Shown here in pieces: positions 56,483-64,000 of a stretch of DNA of 64,000 nucleotides. Numbering within the stretch: the first letter of the stretch is position 1; the number at the start of each line of letters is the position of its first letter. Both the position numbers and the translations under genes were made by a program. The notes under the pieces are model-generated. The model was not told the origin of the DNA, searched no databases, and saw only the letters and a list, made by a program, of their open reading frames with translations. Origin of the DNA: Oceanospirillaceae bacterium (lineage in GTDB: Bacteria; Pseudomonadota; Gammaproteobacteria; Pseudomonadales; Balneatricaceae). The stretch is taken from assembly GCA_018647765.1 (NCBI GenBank), contig JABGSN010000023.1, positions 19,587-83,586 of the forward strand. The letters are read 5' to 3'.

Positions 56483-56498
56483 TCAGGCGGCAAGCACT

Positions 56499-57107
56499 AT
56501 GACTACAGTCAGCTTCACACAAATGAAACACGGCACCCACGCAGACTACGCAATGCTACAAGAACTTGAGCACCCGTTTCATGCTAAGACGGCGCAACGA
56601 TTACTTAACGAGTTGGAACGTCAAGGCCAAGACAGCCTAGATGGGTACCCTATCAGTCGTTTAGGTCACGCCCTGCAATCGGCTACGCGCGCATGGCAGG
56701 ACGGCGCAGACGATGATTGGATTGTGGCCGCCTTACTACACGACATAGGCGACGGCCTTGCGCCTCAAAACCATGACCGTATGGCGGCAGAAATCATCCG
56801 GCCATTTGTGCGCGAAGAAGTCACCTGGGTGATCGAACACCACGGCGCCTTTCAAATGATTTATTACGCCCACCACTTACACGGTTGGAATCCTAACGAG
56901 CGCGACCAATATAGCCATCACCCCTGTTACCCAACGGCAGTCGATTTTTGTGAACGTTGGGATCAAAATTGCTTTGACCCCAACTACAAAAACCAACCAT
57001 TGGCGTTTTTCGCCCCTAAAGTACACGCTGTGTTCGGCCGCAAGGCATACGCCGACGATGTGATTAGATCGGGTGAAGTGCTCGGCCTTGGCTCTGCACT
57101 GAGCTAA
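56499..57107 (+). CDS. HD-domain protein, candidate PhnZ/TmpB-type oxygenase
   Basis: 202 residues from ATG 56499 (AGGCGG upstream). The metal ligands line up as His57, His81-Asp82, His92, His114 or 115, and Asp155 (CERWDQ). The 24-residue gap between the first His and the HD pair matches PhnZ (34 to 58). In PhnZ and TmpB these bind a mixed-valent diiron site that cleaves C-P bonds; in true hydrolases the set differs. It pairs with a PhyH oxygenase. Substrate-binding residues differ from PhnZ (Tyr50 at -7 instead of Tyr at -10 and Glu at -7 from the first His), so a different substrate is likely. An ordinary phosphohydrolase is the alternative. Confidence 0.8.
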   Translation: MTTVSFTQMKHGTHADYAMLQELEHPFHAKTAQRLLNELERQGQDSLDGYPISRLGHALQSATRAWQDGADDDWIVAALLHDIGDGLAPQNHDRMAAEIIRPFVREEVTWVIEHHGAFQMIYYAHHLHGWNPNERDQYSHHPCYPTAVDFCERWDQNCFDPNYKNQPLAFFAPKVHAVFGRKAYADDVIRSGEVLGLGSALS

Positions 57108-58741
57108 CCGCCCGAAAGCATCATATCCGCACCCTTTGCTGCAATCATCATAGTAGGTGCAGACGTATTGCCACTGGTGATACGCGGCATTACCGAGGCA
57201 TCCATCACGCGTAAGTTAGCCATTCCTTTCACTTTGAGAGTGGCTGGATCTACCACGGCCATATCGTCAATGCCCATCTTACAAGTGCCTACGGGATGGT
57301 ATACCGTGGTGGCCGTTTGACGTAGATAATCAAGAATTTGTGTATCCGTTTGAACCGCGTTGCCTGGCGCCATTTCTTCGCCTCTTAAGTGATCAAATTT
57401 TGGAGATGCAAGTATTTCGCGGGCTTTCTTTACTGCTTCTACCAATACATTTTGATCTTGTTGGTCAGCCAAAAAATTGAAATCAATCCGCACCTTGCAG
57501 CGGCTGCCATCATTGGCCAAAGTCACCGTGCCAGTGCTACGGGGCCGCAACACACAAGAGAATACCGAATAGCCATGCCCCCATTCGAACTTTTTGCCTC
57601 GGTGACTACGGTACAAAGGGGTAAAATGAAACTGTACATCCGGCTCCGCGTCAAGGCTGCTTTGGTCAGCAGATAACGCCATGGCAGTTTTAGCAAACCC
57701 ACCTGCCTCTACATAGTTGGTGGTCCACCAACCTTTTTTGGCCAAAAAATACTTAAAGGGTGCCGGCAACACATGGGGCAATAGGGTTTTTAAAGACAGC
57801 CCCATGGTGTCGGGTTTAGCCGAACGCACAGTAACCATGCTATCAACATGGTCTTGCAAATTTTTGCCCACGCCAGGCACATGCTGCTGGCATGTTATAC
57901 CTAGGGTTTCAAGTTCATCCTGGTCACCAATACCTGAGGCCAACAAAATTCGTGGCGAAAGAATAGTGCCACCACACAATATAACTTCTTTATTACACAT
58001 CAATTGCTGGTGAGAATCCTGCCGTTCGATGTCTAAACCAGTCACTCGCTCGCCGTCAATATGTAACGAACTCACTTGTGTGTGGGTCATAATAGTCAAA
58101 TTTTTGCGCGTCAGAATAGGCTTAACAAAGGCGGTATAACTACTCACTCGCTCGCCGCGATTCTGTTTGACGTTATAGATACCCAAACCGAGTTGCGACG
58201 GCCCATTGAAATCTGTATTTTCCGGCAATCCAGCGGCGGTGCCCGCAGCTACAAAAAGCTTAGCCACTGGGTTAGGGTCCTGCTGCTTAGATACCTGTAG
58301 CTCACCATCAAAACCGTGATACTCGGCACTTTGGCCGACTTGGTTGGCCTCCATACGTTTAAATATCGGCAACACCTCATCATAGGACCAACCGGCACAT
58401 CCTAACGCCGCCCAGCCGTCATAATCTTTGCGATTACCGCGAATGTACACCATGCTATTAATGGCACTAGAACCGCCTAATGCCTTGCCACGGTTAACGT
58501 TCATTCTACGATTATTAAGGTGTTTTTGGGGCACACTTACAAAGCTGTAGTCGTAAGTCTTATTACCGTACAGACCAAAAATACCCGCAGGAATACTCAC
58601 TAAAGGGCTCTTGCCTGTGCCTCCGGCCTCGATTAAACATACACTCACCGATGCATCGGCACTGAGTCGATTTGCCACTACACACCCTGCGGATCCTGCA
58701 CCGACAATGATATAGTCGTACCTTGTGTTATTTGCCGTCAA
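57104..58741 (-). CDS. GMC-family oxidoreductase, choline-dehydrogenase-like
   Basis: 545 residues: the FAD motif VGAGSAGCVVANRLS near 13-27, GMC signatures GKALGGSSAINSMVYIRG near 85-102 and GTILSPRILLASGIG near 260, and catalytic His in YHPVGTCKMG with Asn in SGNTSAPTMMIAAKGAD near the C-terminus. Oxidises a primary alcohol to an aldehyde; choline is the usual guess, but this subgroup is broad. It overlaps the stop of the HD gene by three bases. It lies 30 bases after MOSC and 37 after the guanidino hydrolase in a leftward run. Confidence 0.92.
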   Translation of the reverse strand: MTANNTRYDYIIVGAGSAGCVVANRLSADASVSVCLIEAGGTGKSPLVSIPAGIFGLYGNKTYDYSFVSVPQKHLNNRRMNVNRGKALGGSSAINSMVYIRGNRKDYDGWAALGCAGWSYDEVLPIFKRMEANQVGQSAEYHGFDGELQVSKQQDPNPVAKLFVAAGTAAGLPENTDFNGPSQLGLGIYNVKQNRGERVSSYTAFVKPILTRKNLTIMTHTQVSSLHIDGERVTGLDIERQDSHQQLMCNKEVILCGGTILSPRILLASGIGDQDELETLGITCQQHVPGVGKNLQDHVDSMVTVRSAKPDTMGLSLKTLLPHVLPAPFKYFLAKKGWWTTNYVEAGGFAKTAMALSADQSSLDAEPDVQFHFTPLYRSHRGKKFEWGHGYSVFSCVLRPRSTGTVTLANDGSRCKVRIDFNFLADQQDQNVLVEAVKKAREILASPKFDHLRGEEMAPGNAVQTDTQILDYLRQTATTVYHPVGTCKMGIDDMAVVDPATLKVKGMANLRVMDASVMPRITSGNTSAPTMMIAAKGADMMLSGG

Positions 58742-58771
58742 AGCATAGCCCTGTGTTGTTGAGTTTTAACA

Positions 58772-59554
58772 TTAGACCAGTATTTCAACACTATCATTGA
58801 GACTAATCATGCCACCCTTGATCACTGTCAAATTAATCCCAAATCCCACGCTTGCGCCTTCCAAGCGGCGATACTGAGCCAAAGTGCGCAGCGGTTCTTG
58901 TTGAGGGTGTCGCTGCAAAGTGACAGGATCGATAGTGGTTAACACGCAACGTTCACAGGGGTATGCCACTTCCAATTCACACGCCCCTATACGAATTTTT
59001 TGCCACGCATCTTCAATGTCTGCAACCGTGTTGTTAACCACTAAATTTGTACGAAAACGATCCATTCCAATAGGGCTTTCCAAACGCTGATTCAAAGCTG
59101 CTAACGAGGCACTGGTAGTAAGCAATAATGGCTGAGCATCGGCAAATGAGGCCGCCGTTTGCGCACCAGAACCCAGACCTACACTTGCGTTATAGACAAG
59201 CCGACAAGGCATTTCCAAGTATGCACTTAAGGCTGCGTCCAAGGCCGGATTTTGGGACCAAGCAGTGAGTGGCTCATCGCCCCAGTGCTGAACCAATAAC
59301 TCTTGTTGAGGTTGCGGTTGTAACGGCAGTAAAAAATCACCATACGGCATTTCAACCACTAAACTGCCTGCATCTATACGGCTAGTAATGTGCAACAATT
59401 TTGGGTACTTACGTGAGGTAAGCATGGCATTATCTACGCCCACCAGCATCCAGTGCCGATCGTAGGCAACACCGGTATTGAACAAATAACTGGAATTCAA
59501 GGCAATGGGGTGCGTCGATTTGATCGGATACGTATTGATGTGAGAAAGGTACAA
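58772..59554 (-). CDS. MOSC domain protein
   Basis: 260 residues: an N-terminal MOSC beta-barrel (about 1-110; INTYPIKSTHPI; DRHWMLV) and a MOSC domain (about 115-258) with the conserved Cys in CERCVLTTIDP near 205-215. Such proteins carry a molybdenum or sulfur group; YcbX-like members reduce N-hydroxylated bases, but the ferredoxin domain is missing here. It is in a run with the guanidino hydrolase upstream and GMC dehydrogenase downstream. Confidence 0.9.
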   Translation of the reverse strand: MYLSHINTYPIKSTHPIALNSSYLFNTGVAYDRHWMLVGVDNAMLTSRKYPKLLHITSRIDAGSLVVEMPYGDFLLPLQPQPQQELLVQHWGDEPLTAWSQNPALDAALSAYLEMPCRLVYNASVGLGSGAQTAASFADAQPLLLTTSASLAALNQRLESPIGMDRFRTNLVVNNTVADIEDAWQKIRIGACELEVAYPCERCVLTTIDPVTLQRHPQQEPLRTLAQYRRLEGASVGFGINLTVIKGGMISLNDSVEILV

Positions 59555-59591
59555 TATGAGCTCCAGAAATAGGTTAACGTATGTAACAGAC

Positions 59592-60557
59592 TTAGCTACC
59601 CTGCCGCTTGCTTATTACTTCGGCCATCAAACACAGCATTTCCCACATCATGGTCACGCCCACCAACGCCGTATTACCACTGGGGTCAAAAGGTGGCGCC
59701 ACTTCCACCACATCAGCCCCAACAAGGTTTAAACCACGTAGATCCCGTAACATGGCTTGTGCATCGTGGGTGCTAATACCGCCAATTTCAGGTGTTCCAG
59801 TACCGGGGGCATAAACTGGATCTAGGGCATCAACATCAAAACTCACGTAGGTTTTGCCATCACCCACAATGCGCCGTGCTTCTTGCATCACCTTGTCTGG
59901 TCCAAGGTCCATGTATTCCTCAATCTCGATGACTCGGATCCCTTGCTCTAAACCCCAATCTTTATCTTGCGCTGTATAAAGGGCGCCACGTATGCCAATT
60001 TGTACCGTGCGTTTAGGGTCTAATGCACCTTCTTCTATGGCCCGTCTAAAGGGCGTGCCATGGGTGTATTCAAAGTCGCCAAAATAGCGATCCATGGTGT
60101 CTGTGTGAGCATCAAAATGAATCATTCCAAGAGGCTCTGCGTGAACTTTGGCCAACGCCCGTAATATAGGCAACGATAACAAATGATCACCACCCGCTGT
60201 AAGCGGCATAATGCCTTGGTCACACACTTGGTCATAAAACCGTTGAATGCGGTCGATGGAATCCATCAAATCTACAGGGTTCACCGGCGTGTCCCCTAAG
60301 TCAGCACAGTTAGCCAGCTCATAAGGCGCAATACCATGCACGTGATGCACGTTGCGTGTCATCGTCGATAGGTCGCGCATCTGCCTAGGCCCGTGCCTTG
60401 CACCAGCTCTATTGGTGGTGCCGCCATCCCAGGGTACCCCAATGATGCCAATATCAATGTCATTGACGTCGGGCAAGGCCACATAAGGTAACCTCATAAA
60501 CGTAGCAATGCCTGCAAACCGCGGTAGCACGTGCCCAGAAATAGGTTTGTTATTCAT
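59592..60557 (-). CDS. Agmatinase/guanidinobutyrase-family ureohydrolase
   Basis: 321 residues of the arginase fold. Manganese ligands are visible: GGDHLLSLP near 130-138, FDAHTDT near 150, and SFDVDALDPVYAPGTGTPE near 225-243. Hydrolyses a guanidino compound to amine and urea. The loop sequences and length resemble guanidinobutyrase or guanidinopropionase as much as agmatinase. It leads the run agmatinase-MOSC-GMC, so a guanidino or amine acid may be processed with the alcohol dehydrogenase. No urease is nearby. Confidence 0.9.
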   Translation of the reverse strand: MNNKPISGHVLPRFAGIATFMRLPYVALPDVNDIDIGIIGVPWDGGTTNRAGARHGPRQMRDLSTMTRNVHHVHGIAPYELANCADLGDTPVNPVDLMDSIDRIQRFYDQVCDQGIMPLTAGGDHLLSLPILRALAKVHAEPLGMIHFDAHTDTMDRYFGDFEYTHGTPFRRAIEEGALDPKRTVQIGIRGALYTAQDKDWGLEQGIRVIEIEEYMDLGPDKVMQEARRIVGDGKTYVSFDVDALDPVYAPGTGTPEIGGISTHDAQAMLRDLRGLNLVGADVVEVAPPFDPSGNTALVGVTMMWEMLCLMAEVISKRQGS

Positions 60558-60802
60558 AACTTAGGCCCTGTTGTTCTATCCATGGTGACCACTTCAGTTT
60601 AATAGACCATCATAGAGGTTGCAATCTTGCGGGATTTTAGAGTTTCAGAAATAAAAAATGCCCTGCTAAGAAAACGCACAGTCGGGGCAAAACCCGGATA
60701 ATTCATGTATTCTTACGGAACAAAGTCAAATGGCAATATCATTCCTACAACCAAAACATTATTGTGGAAACAGGATTTATTGCAGAGCCTAATTGAACAA
60801 GA
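60558..60802. other. Intergenic region before the serine hydrolase gene
   Basis: 245 AT-rich bases. They must hold the promoters of the leftward ureohydrolase and rightward hydrolase genes. A weak hairpin, TGCCC / GGGCA around 60658-60688, is the only structure I see. Confidence 0.4.
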
Positions 60803-62818
60803 ATGGTTAATATGAATTTCTATTTTCGTATCGTCTGCGCACTAATTGCATCCGTAATGGCAACTCACGCGCTGTCTCAAGACCTATCAGGTTGGTCTGA
60901 TAAGACTGTGTGTAGGCTAGCCTCTAGCCAACAGGGTGCCCCTCAGTATCTTCAAGAAGCTAAAAATAGAGGGCTAAGTTGTGGAAGTGGGGTTGCCAAA
61001 CCACAAAGCTCAACTACAGCCAACAATAGCTCTGCAATGTTTAGTCAAGACTTCGAAAATGGAAATCAGCGTGACATCCAAGTAGATGATAATACAAAGA
61101 ACAAGTGGCACATAAAACAGGATAAAGATGGCAATTCTATCTATTGCAACGAATCAACAAATGATTGGTCTGACTTCAACCTTGGAAGTAAAGACGGGTA
61201 TGATTACTCCATTTCATACAAAATGAAATTTACTGCCGGTAAAGAAGGTCAGTTAGAAACGCATATTAGAAAAACAAATAATGGTGATTACAGGGCAAGT
61301 ATTTATAGTTTTTCTGGACGGACCAACATAGAATTTGCTAAGTCCGCCGACAGGTTCTATGAGAGCATAGCTAGCGGTATTGCATCGGTTAAAGTAGATG
61401 AATGGTCGGAAATTCAATTGATTGCCTCAGGTAACAATATCAACTATCTCGTTGATGGAAAAATTGTTGCTAGCGCTACGGATAGTAGAGCAAAAAACGG
61501 CTTTGCAATGATTGCCGTCGCACCTCATTCAGAAGTCTGTCTAGATGATATTGTTGTCAATGAAATTAATGTAAAACCTACCAAACTAAAATCTGATGCA
61601 ATAACTTTCTTTGATCAGGCGTTTGAAATACCCGACAACATTGCATCGCAACCAAACGATGCAACCATTTCTTATTATTATAAGAAAAACGACACACTGC
61701 GTTTGCAATCAGAAGCATACAAAATAGATCCATCTAACAACCCAGTCAAATTCGTTAAAAAAGTTGAACAGCATAAAGTAATTGACCGTGAAATGGCGAC
61801 TAAAACGGCGTTTAGCTATCTGTATTATGACGATGGCTTAGTAATTTATGATGCAATGCCCCCTGATGGTCGCTTTTCAATGGTATTGGATAATAGTTCT
61901 TACTTTTCATCTCATTCAATGGGTAAAAGTATAACGTCCTATGTCATTGGTCACGCCATTTGCGAAGGCTACATCGAATCTATAGACGCACCAATATCAG
62001 ATTGGCCCTTAATGGAAAATACACTTTATTATGGCCAACCTTTGATTAAACTTTTAAATATGAATGCTGGGGATACGAATGTCATTAAGATTTGGGCAGG
62101 AAAATTTATTAAAACGGGACGGAATATTCATGGTAGTGAAGCTGCAGGTGGTCTAAGCTCATTTGCAAAAAACCCACTAGAACTAGCTAACACAAAGCCA
62201 ATTAGCGCGCCTAGATTTTCTTACAGCAACTTAACAGCTGACGTTTTATTTAACTACATGATGCATCGTGTAGGTCCAGACTTTGACAGTTTTATTACTA
62301 ACTTTTATCAAAATAAAGTTAGAATAAAACACCCAATTTATTTAGAAATGAATCCACTCGAGGGTCGACCAGATTTTGCATCAACACAAGACCGAATAAA
62401 GCAGGGTGTTGGCCGTTATGGAGTCAGTGCCACACGGTATGATTACCTGCGTATTGCAAAGGCGATGGTGGATGATTGGCAGCATGATACTTGTGAAGGT
62501 GCGTACCTAAAAAGTATTTATGACCGACGAATAACAGCTAAAACAGGTAACCGCCGTGTTGATACATGGCCCAAGAAGGATCGCAGATGGGGTGAAGCCG
62601 ATTTCAGTAGCGTCTCTAATAAGTATGCGGGTCAATTTTGGAGTGATGCAGCAGGCCTGAGTGGGCGCAATGTTTTGGTGATGACTGGAGCTAATGGCCA
62701 AACAATTGCTATGGATATGGATAAATCTCGGATCGTTGTTATAAGTGCAGGTAAGGCACTTCACGTTAATCAAAAAAAACTAGCCTATGAGCCATTAAAA
62801 TATGGTCGCATTCGTTAA
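60803..62818 (+). CDS. Secreted serine hydrolase (beta-lactamase-like) with an N-terminal jelly-roll-like domain
   Basis: 671 residues. Signal peptide about 4-25 (FYFRIVCALIASVMATHA). Residues about 80-260 look like a LamG/polysaccharide-lyase-type beta-sandwich (SQDFENGNQRDI; YSISYKMKFTAG; LVDGKIVASATDS). Residues about 330-660 carry the class C beta-lactamase/esterase fold with Ser372-x-x-Lys375 in HSMGKS and Tyr474-Ser475-Asn476 in FSYSNL. AT-rich codon use differs from its neighbours, which suggests transfer. A start at 60812 is nearly as good. The pairing of domains suggests an extracellular glycan- or ester-cleaving enzyme; the substrate is unknown. Confidence 0.85.
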   Translation: MVNMNFYFRIVCALIASVMATHALSQDLSGWSDKTVCRLASSQQGAPQYLQEAKNRGLSCGSGVAKPQSSTTANNSSAMFSQDFENGNQRDIQVDDNTKNKWHIKQDKDGNSIYCNESTNDWSDFNLGSKDGYDYSISYKMKFTAGKEGQLETHIRKTNNGDYRASIYSFSGRTNIEFAKSADRFYESIASGIASVKVDEWSEIQLIASGNNINYLVDGKIVASATDSRAKNGFAMIAVAPHSEVCLDDIVVNEINVKPTKLKSDAITFFDQAFEIPDNIASQPNDATISYYYKKNDTLRLQSEAYKIDPSNNPVKFVKKVEQHKVIDREMATKTAFSYLYYDDGLVIYDAMPPDGRFSMVLDNSSYFSSHSMGKSITSYVIGHAICEGYIESIDAPISDWPLMENTLYYGQPLIKLLNMNAGDTNVIKIWAGKFIKTGRNIHGSEAAGGLSSFAKNPLELANTKPISAPRFSYSNLTADVLFNYMMHRVGPDFDSFITNFYQNKVRIKHPIYLEMNPLEGRPDFASTQDRIKQGVGRYGVSATRYDYLRIAKAMVDDWQHDTCEGAYLKSIYDRRITAKTGNRRVDTWPKKDRRWGEADFSSVSNKYAGQFWSDAAGLSGRNVLVMTGANGQTIAMDMDKSRIVVISAGKALHVNQKKLAYEPLKYGRIR

Positions 62819-62902
62819 CCCGATATACTGGGGTGACGAGACAGGCGCCGTAGATTAGAACAGCCTAGTTAAGAGATAATACTCAAAACTGGAGCAAATT
62901 AA

Positions 62903-63171
62903 ATGACCACAAGAAAGAACTACCCGAAAGAATTTAAATTAGACGCCATTAGTTTGGTGCTCGAACAAAAATAGACCCGGCAGCTAAAGCGGTAAACCCA
63001 AACCGCTGGTCTGGAGAGACGAGAAACTGGGATCATATTGAGGCCGTGGAGCTAAGCCCACAAAAGCCTACAATAGAAGCAGTAAAGAACGCAGCATAAA
63101 TATTGAGAAAAGAGTGCCAACTATCTTAAAAAACGCCGTGTGCCACATGGACACAACCTATTGTATGCCGA
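62903..63171 (+). mobile_element. Remnant of an IS3-type transposase gene
   Basis: An ATG at 62903 behind GGAG starts MTTRKNYPKEFKLDAISLVLEQ, the N-terminus of an IS3-group OrfA, but an amber codon stops it at 62972-62974. The following bases still show scraps such as NRWSGETRNW and a LRKE-like piece near 63100-63115, in different frames. No inverted repeat ends or full transposase are seen, so this is a dead copy. Confidence 0.75.
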
Positions 63172-63286
63172 TTGGCTTTACGAGTAAAAAGTCCATGTAG
63201 CCATTCATGTGCTACCACACCATATCACAAACAAAAACAGCCTCCAGCAATTAACCGTAACCAGCTGTTTTTATTACAAAATTTTT

Positions 63287-63302
63287 TAGGACTAGGCGAA
63301 TT
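63287..63302. repeat. Copy of the tRNA-Val 3' end (attachment-site-like)
   Basis: TAGGACTAGGCGAATT is identical to 63457-63472 within tRNA-Val, covering the 3' acceptor strand and T-stem. It lies 154 bases beyond the tRNA 3' end. A 12-base palindrome AGCCAGCTGGCT follows at 63310-63321. It may be an integration scar or a broken tRNA copy. Confidence 0.6.
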
Positions 63303-63419
63303 ATTCGCCAGCCAGCTGGCTCACCCTTCGGGCCTCACTGGCTACGCTCGCACGTTGTCTACGCGGGCTGCGCCGCTGCAGCTCGAATCGGGCGCTTCGA
63401 ATAGCTTATCTACAAACAA

Positions 63420-63448
63420 AAATGCCCCGCTAAAAAAGCGAGGCATTT
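63420..63448 (-). terminator. Terminator of tRNA-Val
   Basis: On the transcribed (minus) strand, AAATGCCTCGCT - TTTTT - AGCGGGGCATTT with one G-U pair, then a T-rich tail, six bases past the tRNA 3' end. Confidence 0.85.
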
Positions 63449-63453
63449 GAATT

Positions 63454-63530
63454 TGGTAGGACTAGGCGAATTCGAATCGCCGACCTCATCGATGTCAACG
63501 ATGCGCTCTAACCAACTGAGCTATAGTCCT
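63454..63530 (-). tRNA. tRNA-Val (GAC)
   Basis: 77-base cloverleaf on the minus strand: acceptor AGGACTA/TAGTCCT, D arm GCTCAGTTGGTTAGAGC, anticodon loop TTGACAT with anticodon GAC, T arm GGCGATTCGAATTCGCC, encoded CCA. An adjacent copy of its 3' end lies at 63287-63302. Confidence 0.93.
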
Positions 63531-63738
63531 AGAAAGTCGTGACCTATTGTTCAGGTCAGTGGGGGCGCATGATACAAAGGTTTTGTGCAGTTGTAAACTG
63601 CTTTCTATCCCTAAATTCTTTGTATTCTGCGCCCCATTTTTTATACACTTTGAAATCGTTAATATGGTCTTTTGTACGATTTAAAATCTAATCAAACAGT
63701 ACTCGTGGAACAGTTGATGGAACACCTTTAAGGACTTG

Positions 63739-64000
63739 CTATGTCCTTGGTTCGTATTCTTTCATAGCCTTTGCCAAAGACATAACCTTCCAGCCAGCTT
63801 CTAGCAGAGCCTTTTCAGTGTCAGCGTCGTGCGTTATAGCTAGCTTTTTCTTCGGCCAAGCTACTTCAACCTTTCCTACGACGCCACCTATAGAATCGGT
63901 AACACTATAGCTTATTTGCGGAATGTCTTTCTTGTCCTTACGGTAGAAATCCACAAGTCCGTGGTATGCACTGTCCACAAATTTCAAAGCATGGTCCCAA
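63739..64000 (-). CDS. C-terminal fragment of an unrecognised protein (gene runs off the window)
   Basis: The frame is open from 64000 to a stop at 63739, giving at least 87 residues: WDHALKFVDSAYHG, YSVTDSIGGVVGKVEVAWP and KKLAITHDADTEKALLEAGW. The AWPxKKLAI...AGW pattern resembles the last domain of some large helicase- or defence-type proteins, but I cannot name a family. The start is upstream of the window. It lies beyond tRNA-Val, outside the island-like stretch. Confidence 0.6.
   Translation of the reverse strand, partial: WDHALKFVDSAYHGLVDFYRKDKKDIPQISYSVTDSIGGVVGKVEVAWPKKKLAITHDADTEKALLEAGWKVMSLAKAMKEYEPRT

Noticed and set aside
63172..63450. Open frame across the tRNA-Val flank
   Set aside because: It reads through the tRNA-end copy, a palindrome and the terminator, so it is not a gene.
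1..64000. CRISPR arrays or complete prophage
   Set aside because: No regularly spaced repeats, cas genes, integrase or phage structural genes were seen in the window.

Overview
The window looks like chromosomal DNA from a marine gammaproteobacterium, probably in the broad Oceanospirillales/Pseudomonadales group. It has moderate GC, the block gyrA-serC-pheA-tyrA/aroA fusion-cmk-rpsA-ihfB-lapA-lapB-pyrF-comEA, a hof/pil-coaE-yacG locus, rdgC, bolA, ubiG-yciK and many genes for methylated-amine and one-carbon metabolism. The genus cannot be fixed from sequence reading alone.

Layout. 1-10.9 kb: the end of a LacI-type regulator, then a one-carbon and quaternary-amine region: formate-THF ligase, an acyl-CoA dehydrogenase with an ADP-forming acyl-CoA ligase, a GlxA/GbdR-type regulator, a betainyl-CoA-thioesterase-like hotdog protein, a betaine/homocysteine-type methyltransferase and a non-pyrrolysine MttB-family methyltransferase. 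10.9-14.1 kb: bolA, two decayed genes (a probable TolC-type outer-membrane protein and a LapG-type protease) and two identical tRNA-Asn genes behind a strong promoter. 14.2-19.2 kb: rdgC, an Lrp regulator divergent from a ThDP enzyme, an HI0933-type flavoprotein and a small XRE regulator. 19.2-24.7 kb: pilin, yacG, coaE, pilC, a short pilB, dgt and comEA. 24.8-36.8 kb: the conserved housekeeping block, with hairpins at several gene junctions. 37-40 kb: ubiG, yciK, a GIY-YIG protein and a DUF3549 protein.

40-46 kb: a probable four-gene catabolic operon (aldehyde dehydrogenase, atypical M19 dipeptidase-like protein, an unrecognised 568-residue protein, DUF3726 protein) with a divergent LysR regulator. 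46-49.6 kb: a D-cysteine desulfhydrase/cysteate lyase-family enzyme, a coiled-coil membrane protein with a fresh 63-bp tandem duplication, a YeeE/YedE pair and a YqcC-family protein. 49.8-55.6 kb: a probable envelope export system made of an outer-membrane barrel, a LolA-like carrier, an ABC ATPase and two FtsX-type permeases. 55.7-60.6 kb: a PhyH-type oxygenase and HD-domain protein pair resembling PhnY/PhnZ, convergent with a guanidino hydrolase-MOSC-GMC dehydrogenase run. 60.8-64 kb: an AT-rich serine hydrolase, an IS3-type remnant, tRNA-Val with a nearby copy of its 3' end, and a partial gene, all typical of an island edge.

The strongest candidates for undescribed biology are the 3.2-10.8 kb amine cluster, the 55.7-57.1 kb oxygenase pair, the 49.8-55.6 kb transporter and the 40-45 kb operon. 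All functional assignments come from reading motifs and context; no database search was possible.
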